IMG/VR virus record: IMGVR_UViG_3300010150_000250
Location: 1 to 20,393 of that record
Length of the DNA stretch: 20,393 nt
Direction: 5' to 3' (one strand)
Source: a virus
The position numbers and the translations under genes were made by a program. Positions 6,781-16,791 of the stretch are shown piece by piece (the stretch's first letter is position 1; each line of letters opens with the position of its first letter). The notes under the pieces are model-generated. The model was not told the DNA's origin. It worked only from the letters and a program-made list of their open reading frames with translations, and did not search any database.

Positions 6781-8646
6781 ATGGCTGCTATTATCTCGGA
6801 AAAGTTCAGAATTTTTAATGCGAAGCAGTTCCTAGAGTCTTTAACCGAAGGCGCTAGTGATACTGGTGCCGACCGAAGTCGAATGTACTTCTTTGTCGGC
6901 AGACCCCAAGCATGGGACTCGTATCTAGAAGTTTATGCTACAGATGGCGGGACTTTTACCGCTGGCAATCAAGTATATGTTGGTGCTGCTTTGGGCAGTG
7001 CTACATTCAAGGGCACTATCGCAAAGGTTTGTCCTAATAGTCTTCTTATTCAATCGGTTGGTCCTCTTCCAACTGCTGCTCCTGTTTTGGGATCAGCACT
7101 AAAAGAGTCTGATGGTTCGGCAGATACGGGTGTTACCGCAACGTCAGGTGTCTACAGATATTCTACAGAGAATGTTCCCCCTGTACCCCTTGACAATCAG
7201 ACCGAGAAATTCAGCGTTTATGACGACATTATTGCAGCAAAAAGAATTACTTCTTCTTATGCAAGATCTGTTGTAAGAAGATACAACTGGGACACAGCAA
7301 ACAATCCCAAGTTTGATATGTGGAAACCAAACTATTTTGCTACCCCAGCTGGTGGTGGACAAATTGGTGTTTCTACTGCTACGGGTGCAACTGGTATTGG
7401 TTCTGCAAAGTTCTATGTAATGAACCAGAACTATGAAGTATTCAAGTGTCTTTATAATGGCGAAAGTATCGCTAATCCATCTGGTGTTAACGTAGTTCAC
7501 GAACCAAAGACTAACCCTTCGGCAGGTCTAGGTACATATGCTGCTGGAATCTTCACTGCTCCTGATGCTTCTTACATCTGGAAGTACATGTATACCATGC
7601 CTACCGATGATGTACTAGCATTCCTTTCTTCTGACTTCATGCCTATCTCGGCAGCAGGAGAAGCAACTAGAGTTGCAACTGAAACAGCTGCTGTTGCTGG
7701 TTCTATTAATGTCGCCCTTATCAAAGATGCTGGTACAGGTCTTACCAACGGCACTTTCTATGCTCCTATCATGGGAGACGGTGCTGGTGGTGTTGTCAAA
7801 CTAACAGTTACTGGTGGTGCTATTTCTGCTGCAGAACTCGAAGTACCAGGTTCTGGTTACACTTATGCATCTGTTCCAGTTGTAACTGGTGTTCCTTCTG
7901 GAGTCGCTGGTAGCACTGAAGCAATTGGTTTGTTTACGGATGCAGCACTTACTGTATCACAAGCAGTAGCAGCAACTTCGGCTCCAGCACTAGAAGTTAT
8001 TCTTCCTCCTCAAGGTGGTCACGGATCTGACTTTGAAACTGAACTTAACACAAAGCGTGTTATGACGAACATTCGTCTCACCTTTGTTGAGAATGCTGGT
8101 GACTTCCCTGTAGATAACGACTTCCGTCGTATCGGTATTATCAAGGACCCTCTTGAGTACGGTACAACTACCTTCGCTACAGCAGATACTCTTTCTGGTC
8201 TAAAGTCAGTTAAATTGACTGGAGCAACTGGAAACTTCACTCCTGATGAGATGATCTCACAGACTGTTGCTGGAGGCACTGCAAAGGGCACTGTAGTCTC
8301 TTGGACCCTAGATGCTGGTTCTCCTACTCCCACGCCTGGAACACCTGGTAGCGGTGTTCTGAAGTACATTCAGAGTCCAGAGTACCACAAAGATGGTAAT
8401 GAAATTGTGAGAGACTTTGCATCTGATGCTGCAAATGCAATCACTGGTGCTTCTTCTGCTTCACAAGGAACAGTTGAAGTTGCCTTGGCAGATGGAACTC
8501 AATTGGTGGGTGCTATCTTTACTGATGGTCTTGCATCTCCAGAGATTGAAAATAACTCGGGAGACCTCATATACATAGAGAACAGAAGACTAATCACTAG
8601 AGCAGCTGACCAAATTGAGGACATCAAGTTAGTCATCGAATTCTGA
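6781..8646 (+). CDS. 8: Baseplate wedge subunit gp8 (T4 gene 8 homologue), enlarged
   Basis: This encodes the T4-type gp8 wedge protein, which helps assemble the six baseplate wedges around the tail hub. Matches to T4 gp8 run collinearly: the N-terminus SEKFRIFNAKQFLESL, then MYFFVGRPQAW (T4 TIFITFGRSEPW), YIWKYMYTMP at 265-274 (T4 YVWEYLFEIP), FRRIGIIKDPLE at 448-459 (T4 FRQISIITNPLE) and the C-terminus SGDLIYIENRR...DQIEDI at 593-616 (T4 SGEMIYMENRP...DQTEEI). At 621 residues it is nearly twice T4 gp8 (334). The extra length lies mainly at about 48-110, 288-440 and 475-590, which contain beta-repeats (GSATFKGTI, PGSGY at 356-360, GGTAKGTV). The ATG at 6781 lacks a clear Shine-Dalgarno site but follows a tandem late promoter and begins the conserved N-terminus. 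Confidence 0.95.
   Translation: MAAIISEKFRIFNAKQFLESLTEGASDTGADRSRMYFFVGRPQAWDSYLEVYATDGGTFTAGNQVYVGAALGSATFKGTIAKVCPNSLLIQSVGPLPTAAPVLGSALKESDGSADTGVTATSGVYRYSTENVPPVPLDNQTEKFSVYDDIIAAKRITSSYARSVVRRYNWDTANNPKFDMWKPNYFATPAGGGQIGVSTATGATGIGSAKFYVMNQNYEVFKCLYNGESIANPSGVNVVHEPKTNPSAGLGTYAAGIFTAPDASYIWKYMYTMPTDDVLAFLSSDFMPISAAGEATRVATETAAVAGSINVALIKDAGTGLTNGTFYAPIMGDGAGGVVKLTVTGGAISAAELEVPGSGYTYASVPVVTGVPSGVAGSTEAIGLFTDAALTVSQAVAATSAPALEVILPPQGGHGSDFETELNTKRVMTNIRLTFVENAGDFPVDNDFRRIGIIKDPLEYGTTTFATADTLSGLKSVKLTGATGNFTPDEMISQTVAGGTAKGTVVSWTLDAGSPTPTPGTPGSGVLKYIQSPEYHKDGNEIVRDFASDAANAITGASSASQGTVEVALADGTQLVGAIFTDGLASPEIENNSGDLIYIENRRLITRAADQIEDIKLVIEF
7800..7890 (+). repeat. GxGY beta-repeat inserted in gp8
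   Basis: VVKLTVTGGAISAAELEVPG followed by SGYTYASVPVVTG (centre Tyr360) is the same unit as the GxGY repeats in the flanking giant proteins: V-x-GG-x-I, a strand, PGSGY, then a V-P-x-V strand. T4 gp8 has nothing recognisable at this point. Confidence 0.7.
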
Positions 8647-8647
8647 T

Positions 8648-8655
8648 TATAAACG
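8648..8655 (+). promoter_or_regulatory. Weak late-promoter-like site before the DUF4815 gene
   Basis: TATAAACG, two bases after the gp8 stop codon and 24 bases before the next ATG, matches the late consensus TATAAATA at six of eight positions. The mismatches are the last two bases, so the call is tentative. The rest of the 33-base gap shows no terminator. Confidence 0.3.
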
Positions 8656-8679
8656 AAAACAAGACGGTAGTTTAATACA

Positions 8680-11600
8680 ATGCCACAGAAGACTAATCTT
8701 AAAGCCGCACCATATTTTGACGACTACGATTCTGGGAACGACTTCTATAAGGTATTATTCAGACCTTCCTATCCTGTTCAAGGGAGGGAGCTGAATACTA
8801 CCCAGTCGATCCTACAGAATCAGATTGAAAGTTATGGTAAATACTCTTTTAAACAGGGCGATCTAGTTGTCCCTGGTGAGGTTGGTCTAAATAAAAAACT
8901 TGACTTTGTAAAACTATCGTCTGTTTCTGAAGTCGCTGTAAGTGTAAATGATGAGATCATTTACCAAAAATATGATATTAATAATCTCGTTGGTCAAAAG
9001 ATCAATGGATTATCCTCTGGTGTTATTGCACTTGTACAAGCAATCGTACAAGCATCTGACAATAACGCTGATACTCTTTACGTAAAATATTTAAATGCTG
9101 GTGATGGAGGAAACGAAGAAAGGTTCCGTCAAGGAGAAACACTCGAAGTTGTCGATGGCGTTAACAGCCCTCTTCTTGTTGTTGGTACTGACGGGTCTGT
9201 TCTACCTACTAGCGTTGCAGTAACTGACCCAGACACACAAGTTACCACATTTGTAGAAAGTGGTGCCATGGGATTTGCTTCTGCTGTGCAAGTAGAAGAA
9301 GGTGTATATTTTGTTAATGGATATTTTGTAAGAAATTCTTCCGATTTAGTTGTTGTTGATGGTTATAGTGACAATCCTTCTGTAAAAGTTGGTTTTAAGG
9401 TTACTGAAACTCTAGTAACTCCAGAAGAAGATCCCACACTATATGATAATGCATTTGGATCTTCCAACTATGCTGCTCCTGGAGCACATCGTCTAAAAAT
9501 TAGTTTAAGTCTAGTACGTTATTCTTTTGAAGAAACTACAGACAAGAATTTTATTCAACTTCTTTCTATTAAGAATGGAGTTATTCAAAAGCAGGTAAGA
9601 CAAGCTGCATATAATACACTTGAGAATACTCTTGCTAGGAGAACTTACGATGAGTCTGGTGACTATGTTGTAGATTCTTTTGACTTTGATATCAGAGAGT
9701 TTTATCAAAGAGAAGGTAATCGTGGTGTATATGCACCAGGTGTCAACGGACTTATCGGTCCTAATGGACTGACTGCAACCGAAGCAGCAGACAAGATGGT
9801 TGCTACCATTGGACCTGGCAAAGCATATGTTCGTGGTTTTGAAATTATCAATAAAGAAACCAAGTATATTGACGTTGACAAAGCTAGAGACACACTTTCC
9901 AGAGACAATGTAACGATCAAATCTAATGGTCTTGCATCATTCACCATCACCAATGTATTCAACACTCTTCCTCTTAATGCCGAGGGTGCTGATCTAACTG
10001 CATATCCAACTATCTTCTTAAACTCCACATATAATGATGGAGTCAATGGTACTAATGATTTAGAGTCTTCCACTAACTACATCCAAACCATCGAAAGAAG
10101 AGGTCTTGGATATGGAAAAGATGATGCTATCAAGACTATCTACCTACAAGCAGCAATTGATCTAGGTCTTATTGATGAGACAAGTATTGAACCAAATACT
10201 CCTTCTAATAAGGCAGATATCAAAACTCTCTACTTTGTTTCTTCCAGAACTTCTAGTAATGGTGTAGCATCTACAGAATCTGTAAAAGTTCTTTCTTTTG
10301 CAAAAGTAACCAGACCAGAAGTTGGGGATGTTAACGCACAGTATTTGCAATTAACTGTTCTCGGCAGAAAAGATTTTCTAGATAATCTCTTCCTTGAGTA
10401 CGATGACAACGTGTCAACTAGAAGAAGATTTCTTTACAAGTCTTTGGCAGAAGTTCAGCAAGAGATCAATGATGTAGGTTACATTGTTGACTATAGCAAT
10501 ACTATTGTACCTTTGATTGGTGTAGCAAAACCAAAAGATGTCAGCTTGGTTGGTAGACCTGATGGATTTAACGCAGACACCGATATTGTTATTTCTCGCG
10601 GTAAACTTGCTGATGGATCAGCAATTTACAATGGTAAATTTAATCTATCCTATTTCAATCCAGTATTCTTTACTCGTTTGCTTGTAGATTCTACTATTGG
10701 CAATGGATTTGCACCTGGTAAATACATCACAGGTTCTACCAGTGGTGCCTACGGGGTCGTAGAAGGCAATACAAATGGATTCTTATCTCTTGGTAAGAGT
10801 CTATACGTTAAGACGCTCTACGGAACCTTCCTGCCTGGTGAGACAATCACTAGTGAAGAAGGTGATCTTCTTCGTATTGGACAAGAGAATACTATTTCAC
10901 ACTTTGTTGTTTCAAAGCAAGGAACTGGTTATACAGCTGGATCTAGAATTTCTATTAACGGCACTCGTTTTGAACTCAAGGATATCAATGTAGGTATTAA
11001 CGGCGGAACTCTCTACAAGGTAGAAATCCTAAACAGAGATGTTACACAGACAGAATATTCTGCACCTCCAACCATTGATATCGAAGGAACTAGCACGATC
11101 GTTACTAATATCATTCCTGTTCTATTCAAGAACACAGTTCTGACTTATACTGCACAGAATGTCAAGTCTCTATATTCAGAGTTTGGATCTTCCAGTAAGT
11201 TCTCTGCTGATATTGAAACTCAAGATACACAATTCTCCGAAACAAAATCTGTAACCCAATACACCTTCAGTGGAACTAAAGGTTACAAATATATTGAGTG
11301 TAATGGATTTGGTGCAGATGCATCACTCATGCTCGTCCAAGGTGACGTTATTCAATTTAATGATGATACTGGTAGACTAAACAAATTTATTGTAGATCTA
11401 GTAACTATTCCAAAAGGAACTGATAAGTCTAGAATTTATTTCAACAGTGCCCTACCTGATACGGTAACATCAGTAGCTGTCATTAGATTGCGTCCTATTA
11501 TTACAAATGGAACCACATCTACACTTCTGTTCCCAACTGGTAGTAAAGAAGTTGGTAGTCTTGTCAAGTCTACAGAAGACACAAAGATCAACTACTACAT

Positions 11601-14600
11601 CAGAAGAGACTTCGTAACTACTGGTAGTGACAATGGTGGCAACATCACATTCGCTGCACAACTAGATTTCGGTACACAGAGATTTGTTCCTTTCACCGAA
11701 AAAGACTTCTTGATTACTGTTCTAGACAAAGGTGGTTCTGACCTAGTTGAAACTGGTGATGTTATCTATGTCTCGGATGATTTTGTAAGTATCTTGAATA
11801 CTACAGATGCTACATCTGGTCTATCTTCTGGTAGTATCACACTTACCTTCCCTGGCAACTATTTTGGTAATAATGTAACTAACTTCCCCAAACTGAAGTT
11901 GACTGCTACCATTGAAGTTTCTAAAGGTAGACCCAAGCTAAAGACAGCAATTAAAAACAAGAGAGTTGTCATCACCTCTGCTGGCGATCAGGTATTGCCT
12001 ATACGTGGTCTTGATTACGATAGTGACAGCAGTGAAGTTCTATCTTACTCTGATGTATTTAAAGTAAGATACATTTACGAAGGATCTACATCTGCTCCCC
12101 CAACAGTTGACGTTAATGGCAATTTGGTTGTTGGTACTGATCTGACTGATAGATTTACTTTTGATGATGGACAAAGAGATACATTCTATGATGTGTCTAG
12201 AATCGTACTAAAACCTGGTTTCACTCCACCTGTAGGACAAGTAGTTGTAGCATTTGATTACTTTGAGCATTCTCAAGGTGACTTCTATACAGTTGACTCA
12301 TATATTCATGAGGCAGGTGTTGTAGCAGATGAGATCCCTGATTTCAACTCTGTTGTGCATGGTAACTTGAGTTTGAAGAACGTCATTGACTTCAGACCGA
12401 AGGTAGATTCTACTGCTATTATCACTGGTTTCCAAGATACTTCATTACTCTCACAAACAGAATACATCAACTTTATTGGTGCAGGTGGTTCTGTATCCAG
12501 TACACCATCTTCTGCTAGATCTCTACCATATACTATTTCCTTTACTGAATCACAGTATCTGGATAGAATTGATGGTGTTTTCTTGAATAAGAAGGGTGAG
12601 TTCATTATCAAGCAAGGTAATTCATCACTCAACCCAAGCAAGCCAGAAATTATTGAGGATGGCATTCCTCTCTATTATATCTTTATTCCTGCTTTCACCA
12701 AGTCAAGCAAGGATGTAAGAATTACTCCAGTTGACAACCGTCGTTTCACGATGCGTGACATTGGTAAGCTAGAGAAGCGTATTGAGCGTCTTGAGTATTA
12801 TACTACTTTGAGTATTCTTGAGCAGCAAGCACTTAACATGCAAGTTAAGGATACTCTTGGCATTGATAAAACCAAGAGTGGATTCCTAGTTGATAACTAC
12901 GAGACTCATGCTGTAGGTAATGTCAAATCTATTGATTATCTGTGTTCTATCGATGCACAACAATCTGTATTGAGACCACAGTCCAAAGAGGATAGTTTTG
13001 CACTAAAAGAAGTTAATACAAGATCCGATCAAAGAAGAATCGCTGGGTATTCTAATTCTAATGGTGTTGTAACACTACCGTTCTCTGATGTTTCTTATGC
13101 AAATAATAATTTTGCTACAAAGACTGTAAATCCAAACCCATTTGTTGTTCTACAATATGTTGGTGATGCTGCTGTTCATCCCAATATTGATCAGTGGTAC
13201 AATGACACTGTGGCACCTTTGGTTACAGATAACAATACCAATTTGTTCTCTGTATTCCTTGGTAAGCAAGATGTTCGTGTTGCATTCTCCAGTATCTATA
13301 ATTCGTTTATTATTAACTGGGTTGGTGTAGATAAGTCATTCTACAACCTGAAGAGTTTTGCCGAAAATAATACCAGAACTGCAGAAGCAACTGTACAGAG
13401 TGCAACTACATCAACTTCTTCTAATATCAGTCCACAAAATAATGAGATTGCGAAGGGTGTAGGATATAAAACTATTAATGGTACTAATGTAGCAAATGCC
13501 CTTAAGTTCTTTGCTAGAACTATTCCAATCAAATTTATCGTCAGAAGAATGAAGCCAAAGACACAATTAAGTGTCTTTATGGAGAAGAGAGATATTGGTC
13601 GATGGGTTAATCCAGACTCTAGATTTACAGGTATTGCAGGAAACTCACCAACGGTGTTCAGTGGTAATATTACTACCGATGAGTATGGTAATGCTAGTGG
13701 AATTATTCTAGTCCCGTCAGGATATGCTCCAAGAGAAAATACTTCTTGGACAGGTGATGTAAATACGGTGACTATGGATGATACTTCGGAAGAATTGTAT
13801 TTCTCCACGGGTGCAAAAACAATTAGATTTACTTCTAGTTCTACTGACTCTGATATCACTACCGTAGATTCTTTTGCAGAAGTTAAGTTCTATGCTACAG
13901 GTCTTCTACCCGAAGCACCCGTATCGATCATCTCTACAGCACCTGCTATTTTCAAAGCAAATGAAGGTGTCCAAACTATTGATAGTAATACAGAGAATAG
14001 TGCAAGACCAAATCCAATGGCACAAACTTTCTCTGTGGAAAACTTTGAAGGTGGTATGTTTACAACTGGTGTTGATCTATTCTTCAATAAGAAGAGTTCA
14101 ACTATTCCTTTGAGAGTTTACCTCACTAATGTAGAGAGTAACAAGCCTGGTAAGTATATTTTACCTGGAACTCAAATCACTCTATATCCTGATACTTTTA
14201 TCAAGGTATATTCTTCTGGAAACATCACTATTAAAAAGGACGAGGCAATAACTGGTAGACAGAGCCTTGCATCTGGTCCTATTGCTAAAATTTTGGATAG
14301 AAATAACTTTGAAGTTGTTCCTTCTTCTAATGGCGATATCTTCCTCACTAATGAGCAAGTATATACATTTGTATTGAGTAACCACAATGGTAAGTCATTC
14401 ATTCCTAATGAAGATGTTACGCTCAACTCTGTAACTACTTTCAACAATGCAAACAATGCTACTGTTGGTTTAAAGATCGCAAAAGACTCTGGTCGTGTAT
14501 CTAAACTCAACATTACTAATCTTGGATCTGGTTATGAGAATGCAACTATCACTATAGAGAGTCCTCAATTGCCTGGTGGTAGTAATGCTACTGGATCTGT

Positions 14601-16791
14601 TAAAGTCTCTGGCGGTCAAATCTTCTTTAGCGAAGTTGCGCTAGCAGGTAGAGGATACACTGAAGCACCATCTATTGTTATTAGAGGAACTGGTGCTGGA
14701 AACAATGGTGCTGTAATTGAATCAGAAATTGAAATTGATGAGCCAGCAGTCAGAATGGGTATTGCCATTGACGAAGCAGGATCAATTCAATCTACAACTC
14801 CCACTAGATTCAACTTCGAGTATCCAGTATATCTACAGAATAATTCTGAATATGCACTCAACATTGAGTGTGACAGTATTGAATACGAACTATGGGCATC
14901 TAGACTAGGTGATACCGATATCTCTTCTGGTATCGTTGTTAACGCACAACCGTTACTTGGTTCTGTATTCAAATCACAAAACGTAGATAACTGGACTGAA
15001 GATCTATTTGAAGATATCAAGTTTACTCTTTATAGAGCAGAATTTGATAACTCCAGATCTGGAGAAATTCTAATTAAAAACGAAGATCCTGGATACACAA
15101 AGCTGCAAAACAATCCAATGGAGACATATGCGCTTGCAAATAGCACAGCAACATCTAGTCTCTTTAAAAACAACAGTTCCGTTGTTAAGGTATACCATAG
15201 AGATCATGGGTTTGAAACTGGTGGAGACTCCAAAGTATTCTTCAGAGGTCTAGAAGATTTTGCTGGATATGATTCCAACACGGTAGAATCATCTTTGTTC
15301 CAGGTATATAATGTTGGTATTGATTCTTATAACATCTATGGTCCTACTAGAGCATCAGACACTGGATTCTTTGGTGGTTCAACTGTACTAGCATCGTACA
15401 ATAGAAAGTACGAGAAACTCTACGCACAGATTCCATACCTACAAGTTTCTGGTACAAAGATTGATAGCATGGTAAGAACTACTAATATTGTCCCTGTTGA
15501 TAGTAATACTACTAATTTTACTTCTTATTCTATCTCTGATTTTGAAACTACCTTCCTGAACGAAGAGCAGTATTTCTTGAATCAAAAGGTTGTTGCCTCT
15601 ACCATCAATGAAAGCTTGAATAATCTAGACACTTCTCTTGCATACAAACTTAAGTTGTCTTCAGAGCAGTCTTATCTATCACCTGTCATTGACTTGAGAT
15701 CGGCTTCTGTCAAAACAATTACTAACAGAATTGAAAATGCAGTTGGTAGTGAAGACAGATATGGCAAGAGATATCAACAGATTCAACTCTTCCCTGTCTA
15801 TAAATTTACTGTTAGTGGCAATGAGGACAATGGAACTGAAGTTCCTATTGTTATCAATCAAAATGTTACTGGCGTAACATCAGGAGCACAATCAGAAGTT
15901 CTTCGTGTCATTGGTAGTGATGTATACGTAAAGATTAAGAACTCGGTAAACTTTGATATTGGCGAGCAATTGTTCTTTAGCACACAGTCTGCTGCTGGTG
16001 GAGATCTACAAGGTATTACGGTTACTATTTCTAATGACGGTATCTTTGATCAGAATCCTAATTTTGTTACTGGAACTACAGTAACCGCATTCAATCCTGC
16101 ACAAAGAGTAGATAAGTATGACAACAAGATCAGTGGTAAGGTAATTGTTTGGGATAGCAAGACCAAAACTCTGACTCTTGAAAATGATAAGAATCCTATT
16201 AATAACAATTACACCAGTGAGATTACATTGGGTAGTGATTATGCAAGAGATAGTACAACAAGTGAGCAAATTGCTGATGTATTCAGAGTAGGAGATCTTA
16301 TTGACTTTGACGGAGCTTCATTTGAAACTTCCAAGTATGCAGAAATCAAATCCATGACATACACGGTAGGTGTTGATTATGTTAATGAATCTGGATCTGT
16401 AAATACTTCTGGTGTTGCCAAGTATGTAACTAGAGAAATTGTTCTAAATGCTCCTGCTTCTGGAATCAACGTTAATCTCACGGTTAACGTAAGTGATGTC
16501 AATAACTTACAAGTTCTATATAAAGTTAAACCAGAAGCTTCCCAACAAAAGTTTGACGACCTTAACTGGGAATACTTTAACAATAACGGTGCTTCGGATG
16601 ATGATGTTATTGCGACAGCAGAAAATAGCATCTCTGGTCAGTTTGAATCCCAGTCTGCATATCAAGAGTTGAAGTTCAGTAAAGAAGATTTACCCGACTT
16701 CTCTTCTTTTGCAATTAAAATTGTTATGAAGTCTGATAATCCTGCATATGTCCCTAAAATCCAAGACATGAGAGCAGTTGCATCCTTCTAA
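8680..16791 (+). CDS. Giant DUF4815-family baseplate/tail structural protein (2703 residues)
   Basis: The N-terminus is the DUF4815 signature known from T4-like phage virion proteins: TNLKAAPYFDDYD, FYKVLFRPSYPVQGRELNT and QSILQNQIE within residues 5-50. Further family hallmarks are GPGKAYVRGFEI (378-389), DDGQRDTFYD (1162-1171), FDYFEH...DFYTVDSY (1192-1208), DFRP (1237-1240) and a helical, probably coiled-coil stretch MRDIGKLEKRIERLEYY (1358-1374). The second half has IPIKFIVRRMKPKTQL (1615-1630), NPMAQTF (1778-1784), GxGY repeats at Tyr1952 and Tyr1993, a YALNIECDSIEYELWAS strand pair, and a C-terminus FAIKIVM...PKIQDMRAVASF. It occupies the position of T4 genes 9-10, so a fibre-attaching wedge role is plausible but inferred. 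I saw no gp9 or gp10 match. The start is set by the conserved N-terminus; the Shine-Dalgarno site is weak. Confidence 0.93.
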   Translation: MPQKTNLKAAPYFDDYDSGNDFYKVLFRPSYPVQGRELNTTQSILQNQIESYGKYSFKQGDLVVPGEVGLNKKLDFVKLSSVSEVAVSVNDEIIYQKYDINNLVGQKINGLSSGVIALVQAIVQASDNNADTLYVKYLNAGDGGNEERFRQGETLEVVDGVNSPLLVVGTDGSVLPTSVAVTDPDTQVTTFVESGAMGFASAVQVEEGVYFVNGYFVRNSSDLVVVDGYSDNPSVKVGFKVTETLVTPEEDPTLYDNAFGSSNYAAPGAHRLKISLSLVRYSFEETTDKNFIQLLSIKNGVIQKQVRQAAYNTLENTLARRTYDESGDYVVDSFDFDIREFYQREGNRGVYAPGVNGLIGPNGLTATEAADKMVATIGPGKAYVRGFEIINKETKYIDVDKARDTLSRDNVTIKSNGLASFTITNVFNTLPLNAEGADLTAYPTIFLNSTYNDGVNGTNDLESSTNYIQTIERRGLGYGKDDAIKTIYLQAAIDLGLIDETSIEPNTPSNKADIKTLYFVSSRTSSNGVASTESVKVLSFAKVTRPEVGDVNAQYLQLTVLGRKDFLDNLFLEYDDNVSTRRRFLYKSLAEVQQEINDVGYIVDYSNTIVPLIGVAKPKDVSLVGRPDGFNADTDIVISRGKLADGSAIYNGKFNLSYFNPVFFTRLLVDSTIGNGFAPGKYITGSTSGAYGVVEGNTNGFLSLGKSLYVKTLYGTFLPGETITSEEGDLLRIGQENTISHFVVSKQGTGYTAGSRISINGTRFELKDINVGINGGTLYKVEILNRDVTQTEYSAPPTIDIEGTSTIVTNIIPVLFKNTVLTYTAQNVKSLYSEFGSSSKFSADIETQDTQFSETKSVTQYTFSGTKGYKYIECNGFGADASLMLVQGDVIQFNDDTGRLNKFIVDLVTIPKGTDKSRIYFNSALPDTVTSVAVIRLRPIITNGTTSTLLFPTGSKEVGSLVKSTEDTKINYYIRRDFVTTGSDNGGNITFAAQLDFGTQRFVPFTEKDFLITVLDKGGSDLVETGDVIYVSDDFVSILNTTDATSGLSSGSITLTFPGNYFGNNVTNFPKLKLTATIEVSKGRPKLKTAIKNKRVVITSAGDQVLPIRGLDYDSDSSEVLSYSDVFKVRYIYEGSTSAPPTVDVNGNLVVGTDLTDRFTFDDGQRDTFYDVSRIVLKPGFTPPVGQVVVAFDYFEHSQGDFYTVDSYIHEAGVVADEIPDFNSVVHGNLSLKNVIDFRPKVDSTAIITGFQDTSLLSQTEYINFIGAGGSVSSTPSSARSLPYTISFTESQYLDRIDGVFLNKKGEFIIKQGNSSLNPSKPEIIEDGIPLYYIFIPAFTKSSKDVRITPVDNRRFTMRDIGKLEKRIERLEYYTTLSILEQQALNMQVKDTLGIDKTKSGFLVDNYETHAVGNVKSIDYLCSIDAQQSVLRPQSKEDSFALKEVNTRSDQRRIAGYSNSNGVVTLPFSDVSYANNNFATKTVNPNPFVVLQYVGDAAVHPNIDQWYNDTVAPLVTDNNTNLFSVFLGKQDVRVAFSSIYNSFIINWVGVDKSFYNLKSFAENNTRTAEATVQSATTSTSSNISPQNNEIAKGVGYKTINGTNVANALKFFARTIPIKFIVRRMKPKTQLSVFMEKRDIGRWVNPDSRFTGIAGNSPTVFSGNITTDEYGNASGIILVPSGYAPRENTSWTGDVNTVTMDDTSEELYFSTGAKTIRFTSSSTDSDITTVDSFAEVKFYATGLLPEAPVSIISTAPAIFKANEGVQTIDSNTENSARPNPMAQTFSVENFEGGMFTTGVDLFFNKKSSTIPLRVYLTNVESNKPGKYILPGTQITLYPDTFIKVYSSGNITIKKDEAITGRQSLASGPIAKILDRNNFEVVPSSNGDIFLTNEQVYTFVLSNHNGKSFIPNEDVTLNSVTTFNNANNATVGLKIAKDSGRVSKLNITNLGSGYENATITIESPQLPGGSNATGSVKVSGGQIFFSEVALAGRGYTEAPSIVIRGTGAGNNGAVIESEIEIDEPAVRMGIAIDEAGSIQSTTPTRFNFEYPVYLQNNSEYALNIECDSIEYELWASRLGDTDISSGIVVNAQPLLGSVFKSQNVDNWTEDLFEDIKFTLYRAEFDNSRSGEILIKNEDPGYTKLQNNPMETYALANSTATSSLFKNNSSVVKVYHRDHGFETGGDSKVFFRGLEDFAGYDSNTVESSLFQVYNVGIDSYNIYGPTRASDTGFFGGSTVLASYNRKYEKLYAQIPYLQVSGTKIDSMVRTTNIVPVDSNTTNFTSYSISDFETTFLNEEQYFLNQKVVASTINESLNNLDTSLAYKLKLSSEQSYLSPVIDLRSASVKTITNRIENAVGSEDRYGKRYQQIQLFPVYKFTVSGNEDNGTEVPIVINQNVTGVTSGAQSEVLRVIGSDVYVKIKNSVNFDIGEQLFFSTQSAAGGDLQGITVTISNDGIFDQNPNFVTGTTVTAFNPAQRVDKYDNKISGKVIVWDSKTKTLTLENDKNPINNNYTSEITLGSDYARDSTTSEQIADVFRVGDLIDFDGASFETSKYAEIKSMTYTVGVDYVNESGSVNTSGVAKYVTREIVLNAPASGINVNLTVNVSDVNNLQVLYKVKPEASQQKFDDLNWEYFNNNGASDDDVIATAENSISGQFESQSAYQELKFSKEDLPDFSSFAIKIVMKSDNPAYVPKIQDMRAVASF
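10720..11100 (+). repeat. Beta-repeats in the DUF4815 protein, first cluster
   Basis: Residues about 681-807 combine two repeat types. The first is GSTSGAYGVVEGN followed by LSLGKSLYVKT and GTFLPGETI, the tg-x-G type also seen in gp8. The second is a GTGY turn (Tyr751) followed by an EYSAPPTIDIEGT strand, the GxGY type. Both recur elsewhere in this window. Confidence 0.6.
14476..14706 (+). repeat. Two GxGY beta-repeats in the DUF4815 protein
   Basis: Residues 1933-2009 hold RVSKLNITNLGSGYENATI (Tyr1952) and GQIFFSEVALAGRGYTEAPS (Tyr1993), 41 residues apart. They match the units in the giant upstream protein and in gp8. Confidence 0.75.

Noticed and set aside
7144-7500. Minus-strand open frame of 118 codons
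   Set aside because: It lies opposite conserved gp8 sequence and its translation looks unlike a real protein.
13341-13859. Longest minus-strand open frame (172 codons)
   Set aside because: It is antisense to a conserved part of the DUF4815 gene, has no family features and no ribosome site; it is a shadow frame.
15051-15064. Perfect 14-base palindrome CTCCAGATCTGGAG
   Set aside because: About one such palindrome is expected by chance in 20 kb, it has no loop, and it lies in ordinary coding sequence.
15799-15806. TATAAATT inside the DUF4815 gene as a late promoter
   Set aside because: It has one mismatch to the consensus, is deep in a coding region and AT-rich by context, and no gene start follows it.
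16470-16491. Inverted repeat ACGTTAA / TTAACGT
   Set aside because: It reflects the repeated amino-acid pattern N-V-N-x-x-V-N-V and is only seven bases long.
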